Source of the DNA: UMGS1279 sp045540715
GTDB lineage: Bacteria > Bacillota > Clostridia > Oscillospirales > Acutalibacteraceae
Assembly: GCA_045540715.1 (NCBI GenBank)
Contig: JAZQHT010000001.1
Location: forward strand, 1-64,000
Reading direction: 5' to 3'
DNA: 64,000 bases
Below, one piece after another: positions 42,380 to 49,750 of the stretch. The translations under genes were made by a program, and so were the position numbers. Position 1 is the stretch's first letter; every line of letters begins with the position of its first letter. The notes beneath the pieces were generated by a model. That model ran no database searches and had not been told where the DNA came from. It saw only the letters and a list, made by a program, of their open reading frames with translations.

Positions 42380-43185
42380 GTTTTTTCCTCCTTGTTTAAA
42401 TAAGGTCTTATTGTTTCAAAAATTAATCTACCGGCAGTTTTTGGAGCATATTTGCCAGGCAAAGCTAACGCAGAAATATAGTTAATACCATCTTTAGAAT
42501 AAAAACCGCCGGGTTTTGAGGCTAATTCAATAAATAGCGTATCTTTATTAGCATTAGTCAATTCATTGCCAAAAAATACGGTATTCGGGACTGTATTAAA
42601 CACAAAATCAAACTCTGGTATATGGTTTTTAATTTCATTAAAGCAAATCGTGTTACATCCTAATGTTTTTGCTAATGCTCTGTCGGTTTCTTTTCTGGCG
42701 ACAATTGTAATATTGCAGTTAAATGCCGTTAAAAATTTGCTTAAAATCTTAGCAATTCTGCCAAAACCCGTAATCAATATTTTGCTGTTTATAAGTGAAA
42801 TTTTTGAGTTTTCTATTGCAATGCTTATTGCACTTTCTGCGGTTATTGCGGCGTTAATATACAATAAATTTTCATTTTTAGCATAATCGTAAACATAGTA
42901 AGTTTTAAAAAAATCTTGTGGTAAAACACCACCGAATATTTTAGTGCCTGGTTTTAAAAATTTAACTATTTCTTCTATAGATATTTTAAGTTTTGAAAAC
43001 GGCGCATTTATAAAACCATCTTTTATTGATGGATAAGGAAGAATTATAATATCAGATTTAAAAACATTTTCTTCATTTTCAAAAAGCCCGTAACTAAAAA
43101 CGCTATAATCTTTTTGCTTTAAAATATTAAAAAGTTCTTTTTGACGGGCGTCTCCGCCAACAAGTAATATGGTCTTATTTTGCAT
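42376..43185 (-). CDS. dpaA: Dipicolinate synthase subunit A (SpoVFA)
   Basis: A 269-residue dehydrogenase-like subunit of dipicolinate synthase. The N-terminal DpaA domain (start ILLVGGDARQKELFNIL) is followed by a Rossmann domain with ILITGFGRIAKILSKFL near 135-151, where the pyridine nucleotide binds. ATG is preceded by AGGAG. Many Clostridia lack dpaAB and use an EtfA-like protein instead; this one keeps the classical pair. A sigma-K-type promoter lies about 30-60 bases upstream. Confidence 0.95.
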   Translation of the reverse strand: MQNKTILLVGGDARQKELFNILKQKDYSVFSYGLFENEENVFKSDIIILPYPSIKDGFINAPFSKLKISIEEIVKFLKPGTKIFGGVLPQDFFKTYYVYDYAKNENLLYINAAITAESAISIAIENSKISLINSKILITGFGRIAKILSKFLTAFNCNITIVARKETDRALAKTLGCNTICFNEIKNHIPEFDFVFNTVPNTVFFGNELTNANKDTLFIELASKPGGFYSKDGINYISALALPGKYAPKTAGRLIFETIRPYLNKEEKT

Positions 43186-43213
43186 TTTAAACTCCTAAAA
43201 ATTCTTTACAACA

Positions 43214-43242
43214 TATACTATGAATAATTTTTGGTTAAAGTG
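43214..43242 (-). promoter_or_regulatory. Sigma-K-like promoter of dpaA-dpaB
   Basis: On the minus strand CACT (43239-43242) and CATAGTATA (43214-43222) are 16 bases apart. They match the late mother-cell sigma-K consensus (mACm, 16-17 bases, CATAnnnTA) except for one -35 base. The Bacillus spoVF operon is sigma-K dependent, which supports the call. No consensus TTGACA is present here. Confidence 0.62.
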
Positions 43243-43334
43243 AAATTAAATATTAAAAAAATATGTTTATTTTATTCAAAAAATGTTATATAATATAAAC
43301 AAATAAAGTATTTGTATTTTTCGAGGTGTTAATT

Positions 43335-44714
43335 TTGAAAATCATTTCTTTAGAGGATGAAATTTTAAATAGAGTTAAAAAAATACATATGATAGGCATA
43401 GGCGGCTCAGGTATGTGCCCCTTGGCCGAAATTTTACATTCTAAAGGTTATAAACTTACCGGTTCTGATAATAACGAAAGTGATCCACTTAAAAGAGTAA
43501 TAGCTTTAGGTATTCCCGTTACAATGGGGCACTATAAAGAAAACGTTTTAGGGGCTGAACTTGTTGTTTATTCTGCAGCAATAAGCCAAGAAAATCCAGA
43601 ACTTGTTTCTGCAAGAGAAAACAATATTCCAACTATGGAACGTTCGGTTTTACTAGGTATTATCACAAGACAGTTTGATAACGTTATAGGCGTTTGCGGC
43701 ACTCACGGCAAAACAACAGTTTCTTCTATGATTACCCAGGTGCTTTGTATTGCGGGATGCGACCCCACCGCTGTTATTGGTGGCCGTTTACCGCTTATTG
43801 GCGCAAATGGTAGAGCGGGTGAAAGCGAAAATATGGTTTGTGAAAGTTGCGAGTTTGTTGATACCTTTTTGCAACTGTCTCCCGATAAGGCCGTGCTTTT
43901 AAATATTGATAATGACCATCTAGATTATTTTAAAACTATGGAAAATCTTGTGGCATCTTTTACAAAGTTTGTTAATAAAGCAACTATGGTTTATTATAAT
44001 GGCGATGATGAGTTATCTAAAAATGCAACAAGCACGCATAGTGGAAGTAAAATTACCTTCGGTTTAAATGAATATAATAATTATTATGCAAAAAATTTAG
44101 TTCAGGGTGCGTTAGGCTTTAAGTTTGACGTTTATAAAAACGGCGAATTTATTACAGATATGGAACTATCAATTCCGGGTAAGCATAACGTTTATAATGC
44201 ACTTGCGGCATTTTCAGTGTGTTTCGATATGGGTATTGAAGCAAAAACCATTAAAAACGCAATTGGCACATTTTTAGGTGCAGGAAGACGTTTTGAAAAG
44301 ATTTTTGAAAACAAAACTTTAACCTTGTTTGACGATTATGCCCACCATCCAACCGAAATCGAAGCAACTTTAAAAGCCGCAAAAGAACTTGCGTTTAAAC
44401 GTGTAACGGTTGTGTTCCAACCATTTACTTTTTCTAGAACAGAACTTTTGCTTAACGAATTTATCGCGGCACTTTCTTATGCAGATAGGGTAGTGCTCCC
44501 GCCGATTATGGGCTCGCGAGAGGTTAATACAAGTGGTATTTCTTCTTCAGATATTGCAAAAGGTTTAAAAGATGCAATTTGTGTTGAAGATTTAGATGAG
44601 GCCGCAAAATTTATTTTAGATACCGCACAAGAAGGCGATTTTGTTGTAACGATGGGCGGCGGAGACGTGTATAAAGCTGCTTATAAAATTAGAGATGCTC
44701 TTATGAATAACTAA
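43335..44714 (+). CDS. murC: UDP-N-acetylmuramate--L-alanine ligase
   Basis: A 459-residue ATP-dependent ligase that adds the first amino acid to the peptidoglycan precursor. The N-terminal GIGGSGMCPLAEIL loop binds UDP-MurNAc, the ATP loop is GVCGTHGKTTVSSM, and the later DDYAHHPTEIEATL is diagnostic of MurC. A GTG at 43326 is in frame but lies in the ribosome site GAGGTG; TTG at 43335 is preferred. A TATAAT at 43289-43294 without a clear -35 is the best promoter candidate. Divergent from dpaA. Confidence 0.96.
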   Translation: MKIISLEDEILNRVKKIHMIGIGGSGMCPLAEILHSKGYKLTGSDNNESDPLKRVIALGIPVTMGHYKENVLGAELVVYSAAISQENPELVSARENNIPTMERSVLLGIITRQFDNVIGVCGTHGKTTVSSMITQVLCIAGCDPTAVIGGRLPLIGANGRAGESENMVCESCEFVDTFLQLSPDKAVLLNIDNDHLDYFKTMENLVASFTKFVNKATMVYYNGDDELSKNATSTHSGSKITFGLNEYNNYYAKNLVQGALGFKFDVYKNGEFITDMELSIPGKHNVYNALAAFSVCFDMGIEAKTIKNAIGTFLGAGRRFEKIFENKTLTLFDDYAHHPTEIEATLKAAKELAFKRVTVVFQPFTFSRTELLLNEFIAALSYADRVVLPPIMGSREVNTSGISSSDIAKGLKDAICVEDLDEAAKFILDTAQEGDFVVTMGGGDVYKAAYKIRDALMNN

Positions 44715-44716
44715 AA

Positions 44717-44745
44717 GAATAATCCTCCAAACTTCTACATAGTAT
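44717..44745 (+). promoter_or_regulatory. Sigma-E-like promoter inside the murC terminator
   Basis: GAATAAT (44717-44723) and CATAGTAT (44738-44745) are exactly 14 bases apart, close to the sigma-E consensus (kmATATT and CATACAmT). The -10 lies in the apical part of the murC terminator hairpin, placing a start near 44752, just before the GGGGGA ribosome site. pdaB is a sigma-E-controlled gene in Bacillus to my knowledge. Confidence 0.5.
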
Positions 44746-44770
44746 TTTGTAGATTTGGGGGATTTTTTTA
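44721..44770 (+). terminator. murC terminator that embeds the next gene's ribosome site
   Basis: AATCCTCCAAA (44721-44731) pairs with TTTGGGGGATT (44754-44764), and CTACA (44735-44739) with TGTAG (44748-44752); a T run follows. The GGGGGA in the 3' arm is the ribosome site for the deacetylase at 44770. Confidence 0.83.
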
Positions 44771-45528
44771 TGAAATATTTAATTTTAACCAAAAGACATT
44801 TAATTGCCTTTTTTGCAGTTCTTTTAAGTATAACTGTGGTGTCGGTTTTCTCTTTTGTATCGGCAAGTAATAACAATAGATTATTGCCTATATATTGCGT
44901 TAAAACCGATCAAAAGAAAATAGCAATTTCTTTTGATGCCGCATGGGGTAATCAAGATACAGAACAAATACTAAAAATATTAGAAAAATATAATATCAAG
45001 GCAACCTTTTTTCTTGTGGGTGCATGGGTTGATAAATATCCAGAAAGTGTAAAACAAATACATAACGCAGGGCACGAAATAGGTAATCACTCTAATTCGC
45101 ACCCCGATTCTACAAAAATTTCAGTAGAAGAGTTAAAAAAGGAACTTATTTGTTGTAATCAAAAAATTTACGAACTTATTGGAGTAACACCAAAGTTATT
45201 TCGCGCACCATTTGGAGCATATAACAATAACTCAATTAAAACTGTTGAAAGCTTAAAAATGTATAATATACAATGGGACGTTGACTCTTGTGATTGGATG
45301 GAAGGACATACCGCAGAAAGAATAAAATCTGACGTACTAAAAAAAGTAAAGCCCGGTTCAATAGTGCTTTTTCATAATGCAGCGGCATATACACCCGATG
45401 CTCTACCGGCTATTATTGAAAAATTACTTTCAGATGGCTATTCATTTTGTAAAATTTCAGATTTAATATATAAAGAAAATTACGTTATAAAACATGATGG
45501 TACGCAAGTAAAAAAAGACGGGGAATAA
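44770..45528 (+). CDS. PdaB-like polysaccharide deacetylase (sporulation)
   Basis: A 252-residue NodB-domain deacetylase. A signal-anchor helix lies at about 8-31. The catalytic motifs are SFDAAWGNQDT (Asp pair with the PdaB-type AWGN), the zinc His pair HSNSH (in GNHSNSHPD), then RAPFGAYN and late LFHN. PdaB is needed in Bacillus for spore cortex or viability. Start ATG 44770 follows GGGGGA. It sits in the loop region of the murC terminator with a likely sigma-E promoter, fitting a spore role. The alternative is a vegetative wall deacetylase. Confidence 0.85.
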   Translation: MKYLILTKRHLIAFFAVLLSITVVSVFSFVSASNNNRLLPIYCVKTDQKKIAISFDAAWGNQDTEQILKILEKYNIKATFFLVGAWVDKYPESVKQIHNAGHEIGNHSNSHPDSTKISVEELKKELICCNQKIYELIGVTPKLFRAPFGAYNNNSIKTVESLKMYNIQWDVDSCDWMEGHTAERIKSDVLKKVKPGSIVLFHNAAAYTPDALPAIIEKLLSDGYSFCKISDLIYKENYVIKHDGTQVKKDGE

Positions 45529-45540
45529 CCCCGTCTTTTT
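45512..45540. terminator. Bidirectional terminator after the PdaB-like gene
   Basis: AAAAAGACGGGG (45512-45523) pairs perfectly with CCCCGTCTTTTT (45529-45540); the stop codon lies in the loop. It serves both converging genes. Confidence 0.93.
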
Positions 45541-45549
45541 TATCTTTAT

Positions 45550-46524
45550 TTAATTTTCTGTAGTAAAGTTTAATACAGAGCCAATTGGAATATCGCCAAA
45601 TACGAGGCAGTTTTCAGAGGCGCTTTTTAGTTTGATTTTATTTTCTGCAGTACGGGTAAATACAATTTTGCCGCTGCCTTCGTCAATTAATGTAATGGTT
45701 GTGCCATTTTCGGTAACGCTTGTGATTGCACCGGCATCGCCTCTACCGAAATAATAGTATTCGCCATCTCTTAATTCGCAATCGGGTTTCATATTTTCTT
45801 GTACTTCTTCGGGTAATGAAGAAAGTTTATCGCCAACAGCCATACCTGCTTCTTTGATATCATTAGTTAATATCAACGTAACGTCATAATAAGTGTCACC
45901 ACTTTTAATGCCTGCAACCCACGAACCACCTTTTTGCAAAATGGGTGTATAATTTGGAGTTGAAGGAATTGGTGTTTTAGAACTTACTGGATTACTTGAA
46001 ACCGGAGAATTACTGCTGGTACTTGTGTTATTATTAACAACTGCATTTTGAGAAACTGCAGTTTTAATTTCTGCAGTAATTTTAATTTCACTAAAACTTG
46101 TAGTTGCACTTTCTTTTACTGTTTCTAAAATAGTGTTTGTTTTAACAGATGTATCTTTAATTTCGGTAATTTCAAAATTAACAGTAACTTTTTCATCTGC
46201 CTTTGTGTAACCGCCATCGTTAGTTGCAACAACAATATTGTTAATAACGTCGTCTAAAGTACCTGTTTGTTTGGATATATTTTTAATAACGTCTTTAGCG
46301 TCATTATTAACCGGTTCAACGGCTAACACGTTATTGTTAATATCTAAATACAAATTAAATTCTGGGTTAATGGTCACCTTAACAACCGTAACGTAATTAC
46401 TTGGCTTTGTAAATTCAACGGTTTGTGTACTGGTTGCGTTTGAACTGGTATTGGTTTGTGCATTACTGCAACCACATAGAGTAACAAGGATTATAGCTAA
46501 AATAACTGCAAATAGTTTTTTCAT
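45550..46524 (-). CDS. Lipoprotein with RsgI-like domain
   Basis: A 324-residue lipoprotein: signal segment, lipobox LCGC with Cys19, then a domain (about 44-80) reading TINPEFNLYLDIN and NNVLAVEPVNNDAKD. This resembles the extracellular domain of anti-sigma factor RsgI, which undergoes self-cleavage at an Asn-Pro bond; here INPE conserves that pair. A Ser/Asn/Pro linker (about 165-200) is followed by a C-terminal region of about 120 residues, beta-rich, with GGSWVAGIKSGDTYYDV. There is no SigI gene nearby and no membrane helix, so it is not a classical RsgI. RBS is AGGAG. Confidence 0.75.
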   Translation of the reverse strand: MKKLFAVILAIILVTLCGCSNAQTNTSSNATSTQTVEFTKPSNYVTVVKVTINPEFNLYLDINNNVLAVEPVNNDAKDVIKNISKQTGTLDDVINNIVVATNDGGYTKADEKVTVNFEITEIKDTSVKTNTILETVKESATTSFSEIKITAEIKTAVSQNAVVNNNTSTSSNSPVSSNPVSSKTPIPSTPNYTPILQKGGSWVAGIKSGDTYYDVTLILTNDIKEAGMAVGDKLSSLPEEVQENMKPDCELRDGEYYYFGRGDAGAITSVTENGTTITLIDEGSGKIVFTRTAENKIKLKSASENCLVFGDIPIGSVLNFTTEN

Positions 46525-46581
46525 TTTACCACTCCTTTATTTTTCTAATTAAATTTTAACATATCTTATTTAAAAAAACAA

Positions 46582-46609
46582 TAAAAAAAGCAACGATAAT
46601 ATCGTTGCT
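46582..46609 (-). terminator. Terminator overlapping the VanZ-gene stop codon
   Basis: AGCAACGAT (46589-46597) pairs perfectly with ATCGTTGCT (46601-46609); on the minus strand a seven-T run follows. Confidence 0.92.
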
Positions 46610-47243
46610 AAAATATAACTATTTTTTTAATATATGGTGTTACTATTTTATTATTTGTTATTAAATAAAATACAAATGCACCAAATACGTTTAAAATAAG
46701 GTCATCAATGTCACAAGAACCGCACATAAATATTAATTGCAAAACTTCAACTGCAGAAACAATTAATATAACCACTAATAAAAACCAATAATACTTTTTA
46801 AATTTATTAAAGAACAATGGTAAATAAAAGCCAAAAGGCATAAAGGCAACAAAATTACCTAAAAGGTTTGTAATAATTGAATTAACGGGAAGGGAGTGAG
46901 TGTTTGCACTATCTAAAAATAATGCTATTGTTTTAAATGGAACTAAATTAATTCTTTGCTCTACAATTGCGTTTCTGTTATAGTAAGCATCTGTAAAAAG
47001 CAATGCTAAGATATATACTATATAAACAACAAACATTATTATAAACGTAACTTTCATAATTTTAGCTGAATTAACATTATTTTCTTTTTGTAAGTAATAG
47101 CCGCCCAAATACAGCGAAAAAGAAAATATCAAAAGCATAATTAAGCTTTTAAATGCTGAGTGTAAACCAACAATTATAAAAAATAGAGAGGCCGCAGAGA
47201 TTAAATAAAATAGTGCTGTTTGAAAGTTAAGTTTAATTTTCAT
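46608..47243 (-). CDS. VanZ family membrane protein
   Basis: A 211-residue protein with five or six membrane helices. The VanZ-fold core has NLLGNFVAFMPFGFYLPL (about 117-134) and a later EVLQLIFMCGSCDIDDLILN motif typical of the family. VanZ gives low teicoplanin resistance in enterococci by an unknown route, but most homologues like this one have no known role. ATG follows AAGGATG. It is a single-gene unit with its own promoter and terminator and no van genes nearby, so resistance should not be assumed. Confidence 0.88.
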   Translation of the reverse strand: MKIKLNFQTALFYLISAASLFFIIVGLHSAFKSLIMLLIFSFSLYLGGYYLQKENNVNSAKIMKVTFIIMFVVYIVYILALLFTDAYYNRNAIVEQRINLVPFKTIALFLDSANTHSLPVNSIITNLLGNFVAFMPFGFYLPLFFNKFKKYYWFLLVVILIVSAVEVLQLIFMCGSCDIDDLILNVFGAFVFYLITNNKIVTPYIKKIVIF

Positions 47244-47272
47244 ATCTGCATCCTTTCTAAAAAATTTTTTAT

Positions 47273-47301
47273 ATTATATCACTAATTATTATGCAACACA
47301 A
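47273..47301 (-). promoter_or_regulatory. Promoter of the VanZ gene
   Basis: On the minus strand TTGTGT (47296-47301) and TATAAT (47273-47278) are 17 bases apart, with extended element TGA. Confidence 0.65.
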
Positions 47302-47318
47302 TAAAAATTTTAATTTTA

Positions 47319-47348
47319 TTGACAACGCGTTTTTTTATATGGTATATT
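47319..47348 (+). promoter_or_regulatory. Promoter of the SDR gene
   Basis: TTGACA (47319-47324) and TATATT (47343-47348) are 18 bases apart, with TGG at 47340-47342 as extended element. Confidence 0.78.
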
Positions 47349-47377
47349 TTATATATATTAATTGTGAGGTGTTTTTT

Positions 47378-48112
47378 GTGGCAAAAACCGTTTTAATAAC
47401 CGGGGCATCGGGTGGTATAGGTAGCGCTACGGCTTGTCTTTTTGCAGAAAAAGGTTATAACATTGTTATAAACTATAATAATTCTGAACGTCAAGCCAGG
47501 TTATTACAAAAATCACTTACAGAGCATGGTGCTAGGTGCATTTGCGTAGGTGCTAATGTTTCTTATCCAAGCGAAGTAAATTCTATGATTAAACAAGCGG
47601 AATATTCTTTTGGTTCAATAGATGTGCTTGTAAATAATGCTGGCATCTCTCAAATTAAGCAAATTCAAGATATTACTGATAACGACTGGCACGAAATGAT
47701 AGCTACCAACTTAACGGGTGTGTTTAATTGTGCAAGAGCGGTAGTACCCGGTATGATAAGAAATAAAAGCGGTTCAATTATCAACGTTTCTTCAATGTGG
47801 GGAATAACAGGCGCTTCTATGGAAACCCATTATTCTGCCGCCAAGGCAGGTGTAATTGGCTTTACCAAAGCACTTGCAAAAGAACTAGGCCCTAGCGGCA
47901 TTAGAGTTAACTGTGTGGCTCCTGGCGTAATTGAAACAAATATGAATAGAAATATTACTTTGGGTGCTATTGAACAATTATCTGAAGAAACACCTTTAGG
48001 AAGATTAGGCAGTCCTATTGAAGTTGCAGAAACAATTTACTTTTTAGCGAGTGAAGGGGCAGGCTTTATAACCGGACAAGTAATTAGTCCGAACGGTGGA
48101 CTTGTAATATAA
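47378..48112 (+). CDS. Short-chain dehydrogenase (FabG-like)
   Basis: A 244-residue classical SDR. Cofactor loop TGASGGIGSATA (about 8-19), NNAG, catalytic Ser in NVSSMWG, and YSAAK with the catalytic Tyr and Lys; the end is VISPNGGLVI. It resembles 3-oxoacyl-ACP reductases, but there is no fab cluster beside it, so the substrate is open. The longest frame begins at 47291 but crosses the promoter. The GTG start at 47378 follows GTGAGGTG and is preferred. Stand-alone, closed by a strong terminator. Confidence 0.92.
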   Translation: MAKTVLITGASGGIGSATACLFAEKGYNIVINYNNSERQARLLQKSLTEHGARCICVGANVSYPSEVNSMIKQAEYSFGSIDVLVNNAGISQIKQIQDITDNDWHEMIATNLTGVFNCARAVVPGMIRNKSGSIINVSSMWGITGASMETHYSAAKAGVIGFTKALAKELGPSGIRVNCVAPGVIETNMNRNITLGAIEQLSEETPLGRLGSPIEVAETIYFLASEGAGFITGQVISPNGGLVI

Positions 48113-48117
48113 ATTAA

Positions 48118-48150
48118 AAAACTCTCGAAATTTTTCGAGAGTTTTATTTT
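48118..48150. terminator. Bidirectional terminator between SDR and fumarase genes
   Basis: AAAACTCTCGAAA (48118-48130) pairs with TTTCGAGAGTTTT (48133-48145), followed by ATTTTTT on the plus strand and an A/T run on the other side. The end lies over the stop region of the fumarase gene. Confidence 0.9.
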
Positions 48151-48671
48151 TTGAAAATATTATTACCTTTGCAATCAATTCCAACAATTAGCGGAAAATC
48201 ATTGAATTCAAGCATTTTTATAGATTCGCAACCAAGTTCTTCAAATGCAATAACTTTTGCACTAACAATATGTTTTGAAGCTAAAGCACCGGCTCCGCCA
48301 ATAGCACAAAAATAAATTGCAGAATTGTTTTTTATGCTATTAATAACCTCGTTATTTCTTTCACCTTTGCCAATTGTAGCAGCAACCCCCATATCATATA
48401 GCGTAGGAGCAAATTTGTCCATCCTCTTAGAAGTGGTGGGTCCGCAACTACCAATTGCGGCGTTTTTAGGTGTTGCAGTGGGCCCTGCATAATATATTAC
48501 TGAGTTTAATAAATCAAAGGGTAGTGCTTGATTGTTTTTTATAAGTTCAAAAATCTTTTTATGTGCGGCATCTCTTGCAGTATAAACCTTTCCGCTAAGA
48601 AAAACCGTATCACCACATTTAAGATCTTTTATAACCTTAGTTATGTCGTTAACGAAAATTTTATGTTCCAT
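48144..48671 (-). CDS. Fumarate hydratase (class I) beta subunit
   Basis: A 175-residue protein matching the C-terminal/beta region of iron-sulfur fumarases and tartrate dehydratases. The start HKIFVNDITKVIKDLKCGDTVFLSGKVYTARDAAH carries substrate-binding residues (written here in part), and YYAGPTATP plus IGSCGPTTSKRMD are the family hallmarks. The cluster-binding cysteines lie in the alpha subunit, which is absent next to it. The ATG shares one base with the stop of the DivIVA-like gene. It is therefore an orphan subunit whose partner must be encoded elsewhere; L(+)-tartrate dehydratase is the alternative. Confidence 0.9.
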   Translation of the reverse strand: MEHKIFVNDITKVIKDLKCGDTVFLSGKVYTARDAAHKKIFELIKNNQALPFDLLNSVIYYAGPTATPKNAAIGSCGPTTSKRMDKFAPTLYDMGVAATIGKGERNNEVINSIKNNSAIYFCAIGGAGALASKHIVSAKVIAFEELGCESIKMLEFNDFPLIVGIDCKGNNIFKK

Positions 48672-49189
48672 TATTTTATTGTTTCTTGCAAAACCTTTTC
48701 AGCTTCATTTGCGTTTTCAAGGTTGTTTTTAATCGTGTTTTCGGTCGATTTAATAGAAGTTAAAGCCGAATCTAAATTATTGCTGAAATTATTAGTAATG
48801 CTTAAAATTTCGCTCTTAATATCTAAATAATTTTCTTGAGCATTGTTTAAAATTTCAAGATTTTTCTCAATTTCTGCTTTAGCGGCTTCTTTTCCTTTGG
48901 AAGCATTTTCTAAAATTAGTTCTGCATTGTTTTTTGCAATTATGTATAAAGCGCCTATGCTTTCGGCAAGGCGATTGATTTCATCCTCTTTATCTTTATA
49001 TTGCTGTAACTGTGCATTAAGATTATCAATTTCGTTATTTAAATTAATGGTGCGATTTGTAAGTTCTTTAACTTCACCATTTAAACTTTTAACGATAGCG
49101 GCATTTTTCTTATCTTCAGAAGATATATAGTTTAAAACATCTTCTTTGTTAAAACCTAAAAAGCTTCTTCTAAAACCTTTGGTTGCCAT
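48671..49189 (-). CDS. DivIVA-like coiled-coil protein
   Basis: A 172-residue protein. The N-terminal motif FRRSFLGFNKEDVLNYI is the DivIVA/GpsB membrane-binding start, and the rest is an almost unbroken coiled coil with many Glu, Lys, Asn and Leu. Such proteins mark curved membrane at the poles and division site. It is shorter and more divergent than Bacillus DivIVA. It overlaps the fumarase subunit gene by one base, an unusual partner. A good promoter lies directly upstream. Confidence 0.82.
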   Translation of the reverse strand: MATKGFRRSFLGFNKEDVLNYISSEDKKNAAIVKSLNGEVKELTNRTINLNNEIDNLNAQLQQYKDKEDEINRLAESIGALYIIAKNNAELILENASKGKEAAKAEIEKNLEILNNAQENYLDIKSEILSITNNFSNNLDSALTSIKSTENTIKNNLENANEAEKVLQETIK

Positions 49190-49214
49190 AATTTACACCA
49201 TCCTTATTTTTGAC

Positions 49215-49243
49215 ATTATAACACTTTTATTATTAAAATTCAA
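49215..49243 (-). promoter_or_regulatory. Promoter of the DivIVA-like gene
   Basis: On the minus strand TTGAAT (49238-49243) and TATAAT (49215-49220) are 17 bases apart with the extended element TGT. Confidence 0.78.
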
Positions 49244-49245
49244 TA

Positions 49246-49548
49246 CTAACCGTCATAATCTTCTGCGTGTTTCATAATTTCAGATAAACTTTCAGAATAA
49301 ATTCCTTTATTTAATAGTTCTTTATCTTCAAAAGGTAAGTTATTATAAGCAACGTCTAACACTCGGTATGGTGAATTTTCGCCAACAACAAAAACAGCAA
49401 TGGTGTTATTATACTTTTTTAAAACGTAGGTTAAAGAAGATGAAGAATTTTCGGGTTCTTTTTTGTTTAAAGTCATATAAAGACTGCCTATAATTATTGT
49501 AAGTGTAAATGATATTAAACCAATTAATAACAGTAGTTTTTTATTCAT
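49246..49548 (-). CDS. Small membrane-anchored protein, BofC-like outer domain possible
   Basis: A 100-residue protein with one N-terminal helix (about 4-26) and a short outer domain of about 65 residues. The latter contains YNNTIAVFVVGENSPYRVLD, then LPFEDKELLNKGIY and a final EDYDG. Similar short domains are found in clostridial proteins compared with BofC; this is recalled and not certain. The ribosome site is weak. The gene's end abuts the promoter of the DivIVA-like gene. Divergent from the PBP gene. Confidence 0.65.
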   Translation of the reverse strand: MNKKLLLLIGLISFTLTIIIGSLYMTLNKKEPENSSSSLTYVLKKYNNTIAVFVVGENSPYRVLDVAYNNLPFEDKELLNKGIYSESLSEIMKHAEDYDG

Positions 49549-49638
49549 TAATTTTAACCTTCAATCATAAAATTATAAGTATATTATGTCCTAAAATACA
49601 AAGGTTAAAAAATTGTAACTCGATTTTTTTATAAAATG

Positions 49639-49647
49639 TGGTATAAT
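49639..49647 (+). promoter_or_regulatory. Extended -10 promoter of the PBP gene
   Basis: TGG (49639-49641) directly precedes TATAAT (49642-49647). No -35 hexamer at the correct distance is seen. The leader of about 95 bases contains a weak AGCA/TGCT hairpin followed by six Ts near 49660-49681. Confidence 0.6.
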
Positions 49648-49750
49648 GTAAATAGTTATAAGCAGAAGTATGCTGTTTTTTCATAACTAACACATATAAT
49701 TTACAATACTTTTTGTTGTTATTTTTTGTACGGAAAGGAAGTGCTATAAT

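Noticed and set aside
46608..47243. VanZ gene as evidence of glycopeptide resistance
   Set aside because: No vanA/vanH/vanX or two-component genes are nearby; VanZ-fold proteins are common without a resistance role.
49660..49690. Terminator-like hairpin in the PBP leader
   Set aside because: The stem AGCA/TGCT has only four pairs; too weak to call an attenuator.
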